Shown in pieces: positions 32,217-33,901 of a DNA stretch of 33,901 nucleotides. The stretch comes from Chloromonas sp. AAM2. Lineage: Eukaryota; Chlorophyta; Chlorophyceae; Chlamydomonadales; Chlamydomonadaceae. How positions within the stretch are numbered: position 1 is the first letter of the stretch; every line of letters begins with the position of its first letter. A model generated the notes under the pieces. The model was not told where the DNA came from. It did no database searches and was given only the letters and a program-made list of their open reading frames with translations. The translations under genes were made by a program, and so were the position numbers. The stretch covers positions 36,710-70,610 of the forward strand of contig QAXH01005279.1 of NCBI GenBank assembly GCA_004335635.1, in the 5' to 3' direction.

Positions 32217-33477
32217 ATGGCTGTCATCGTTCGCTCCTCAACGTCTTCCGTGGTGGCCCAGCGCCCATCCTCGATGCGCGCCATCGCACCCATGCGCGCT
32301 GCCAGGCCTGCATCTCTACGCGTTCAGGCCATTTTCACCAAGACCAAGCCCGCATCAACGGTAGGTGAAAACCCTGGAACCGCAGATGTGTGTTGTGCGA
32401 CTGGCCTTGAATTGTTCCGTTGCAACCCTATGGAGAATGCACGCACTGTCAGCCTTGCCCCTGGCAAATGGCGTGAGTAATTTACGATGTCGTATCTGAT
32501 CCTCTAATGCTCATGCCATCTGGCGTTGCAGGTGCAGAAGAAGGTCAGCCTCAACGATGTGGAGCCCGAGGCTCCCCAGCGCGTCGGCCTGCAGCTGGGC
32601 TTCACAAAGGAGAACGGTGAGGAGGAATTGCATTGCAGTCGCCACATACACACGATTTGCCATCTGTCCCACCAGTGCGTTGATAGCCATTCGCATATTG
32701 GTCTTGCCATGTGACAACACGCATAATCCAACCCGTCAGCTGCCATCAGTGCTGGTACTCAGCCTGCTCTACACTGCATGCAACAGCTCCATGCCCAGAT
32801 GCAGGGCATACATTTTCTGTTCTGCAACTGCATGCTCTAACTCTGTGAATCGCATGTGTCCATGCAGAGCTGTTCGTCGGTCGTGCGGCCATGCTTGGGT
32901 TTGCCTTCTCCCTCATTGGTGAGCTGGTGACTGGCAAGGGCGCCCTGGCCCAGCTGGGCTACGAGATCTTTGACGATAAGATCGGCACCCTTCAGGTCGA
33001 TGAGCTGGTCATCGGCCTCATTGCCTTCAACCTCATTGCCGCCATCCTGCCTGCCTCCGGCACGTTTGTGCCCGATGAGGAGGTGGAGAAGCGGCCCCCA
33101 GGGCCCCTGCAGGACCCACGTGTGTCACTGCTGAACCCAAAGCAATTCTTCGGCACGAAGGGCTTCGGGTTCACCAAGGAAAACGGTTAGTGGGACATAG
33201 TTTAGATTTATGGGGCGAACTCTAAGCTACCCTGGCAGCCAAATGTCCATGTGCCACAGCAAGTGCACATGACTTGTGCTTCAACTCCAACGCACTGTTG
33301 AACAGCTGCGACATCTGGAGCTCATCCCTAATGTGGTTATTACGCTATGCTGTGCCTGCAGAGCTGTTCGTTGGCCGTGTTGCCCAGCTTGGCTTTGCCG
33401 CCTCACTGATTGGCGAGACCTTGACGGGCAAGGGTGCGCTAGCCCAGTTTGACATCGAAACAGGCATCAACCTGCAG
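32217..33477 (+). CDS. PSBS: PsbS, photosystem II 22-kDa photoprotection protein (3' partial)
   Basis: Exons 32217-32360, 32532-32616, 32868-33185 and 33362-33477 join in phase (0, 1, 1, 0) and give the first 221 residues; the last helix and stop must lie past 33901. Residues 1-45 are a chloroplast transit peptide rich in Ser, Arg and Ala (MAVIVRSSTSS, RAIAPMRAARPASLRVQA). The mature part has two homologous halves, each opening GFTKENGELFVGR or GFTKENELFVGR-like and continuing LGFA.SLIGE..TGKGALAQ. The first half goes on to VDELVIGLIAFNLIAAILPA, then a Pro-rich stromal loop (EKRPPGPLQDPRVSLLNPKQ). PsbS is a four-helix thylakoid protein of the LHC superfamily that senses low lumen pH and triggers energy-dependent quenching (qE). 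Introns interrupt both halves at the same codon. A TATA box precedes the gene. Confidence 0.96.
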
Positions 33478-33671
33478 GTGAGAAGGGAAGGGACTTGATA
33501 TTGATTGACGTATCAAAGGCCATCATGTGTGACAGTGCTGACAGGACCCTGGTACGATTCAGCTATTGTCATGAACCCAGAACAGCATGCTAGCCAGTAA
33601 TGACGAAGTATCCATACTGGCTCACATCAGCATGACAGCCAAAACAATTCATGGACTGACTTGCGCACAAC

Positions 33672-33701
33672 AAAAGAAGTTTGCCAGTTCTGGGACAATT
33701 T
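33672..33701. mobile_element. Left terminus of a further inverted-terminus element (copy C, incomplete)
   Basis: AAAAGAAGTTTGCCAGTTCT then GGGACAATT is essentially identical to the left terminus of the element at 19779. No matching right end occurs before the window ends 200 bp later, so the element is cut by the edge or is a single end. It lies in an intron of PSBS. Confidence 0.55.
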
Positions 33702-33901
33702 GATGGGTGTGCACTGGAACTGGGTGGGATGTGTGTGGGTGTGGTGGTGATTCAGTGTGATGTGAGACTGAGATATGCGGTGGTGCAACATATTGGTAGA
33801 CGGTGTGGTGTTGTCAATGCTGGGATAGAGGTAATATGTTGTGATGTCCTGTCAGATTGGTGACGAGTCATGACATGTGTCAATGAGTGTGTTGAAACCT
33901 G

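Noticed and set aside
1..33901. tRNA genes, rRNA, CRISPR arrays, bacterial operons or prophage
   Set aside because: No cloverleaf with a TTC-type T-loop, no rRNA-like block, and no regularly spaced palindromic repeats; gene structure is eukaryotic throughout.

Overview
The window is nuclear DNA of a photosynthetic green-lineage eukaryote, most likely a chlorophyte alga. Genes are split by many short GT-AG introns, TGTAA motifs (the usual green-algal poly(A) signal) follow several stops, and one gene encodes PsbS, found only in the green lineage. I joined exons by hand: at every junction listed, splice phases match and the joined protein fits the named family. No species is assigned, and there is no prokaryotic-style operon.

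Layout, left to right: (1) positions 1-600 are a ~20-nt minisatellite, probably inside an intron of the first gene. (2) 745-2039 (+) is the accessory N-terminal part of an RluA-family pseudouridine synthase, ending in a stop where the catalytic domain would normally begin. (3) 2650-3194 (-) is a two-exon RidA/YjgF-family protein of bacterial YoaB-like type. (4) 4651-5829 (-) is an ACD11-like glycolipid-transfer-fold protein, divergent from (5) 6050-8748 (+), a seven-exon TFIIB/BRF-family factor; they share a 220-bp intergenic region. (6) 9815-13682 (+) is an 11-exon MATH-BTB (BPM/SPOP-like) Cullin-3 adaptor with a large Ala/Pro/Gln insertion inside the MATH fold. (7) 13683-18114 is a repeat-rich gap holding two copies of a young dispersed repeat and a copied exon fragment of the next gene. 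(8) 18115-23171 (+) is an MBOAT wax-synthase-like acyltransferase with a tandemly duplicated exon that looks mutually exclusive. (9) 24450-30965 (+) is a complete 16-exon ABCE1/RLI1. (10) 32217 to beyond 33477 (+) is PSBS, cut by the right edge.

The genes are unrelated housekeeping and photosynthesis functions: translation recycling, transcription, ubiquitin ligation, lipid transfer and synthesis, metabolite detoxification and photoprotection. The accessory material is mostly repeats: a family with ~27-bp inverted termini (two complete short elements and three single ends), a ~224-bp dispersed repeat in three copies, a 37-bp shared motif and several tandem arrays. The observations most worth following up are the duplicated exon pair separated by a 40-nt intron, the orphan RluA accessory domain, the repeat joined to a captured exon, and the inverted-terminus element family.
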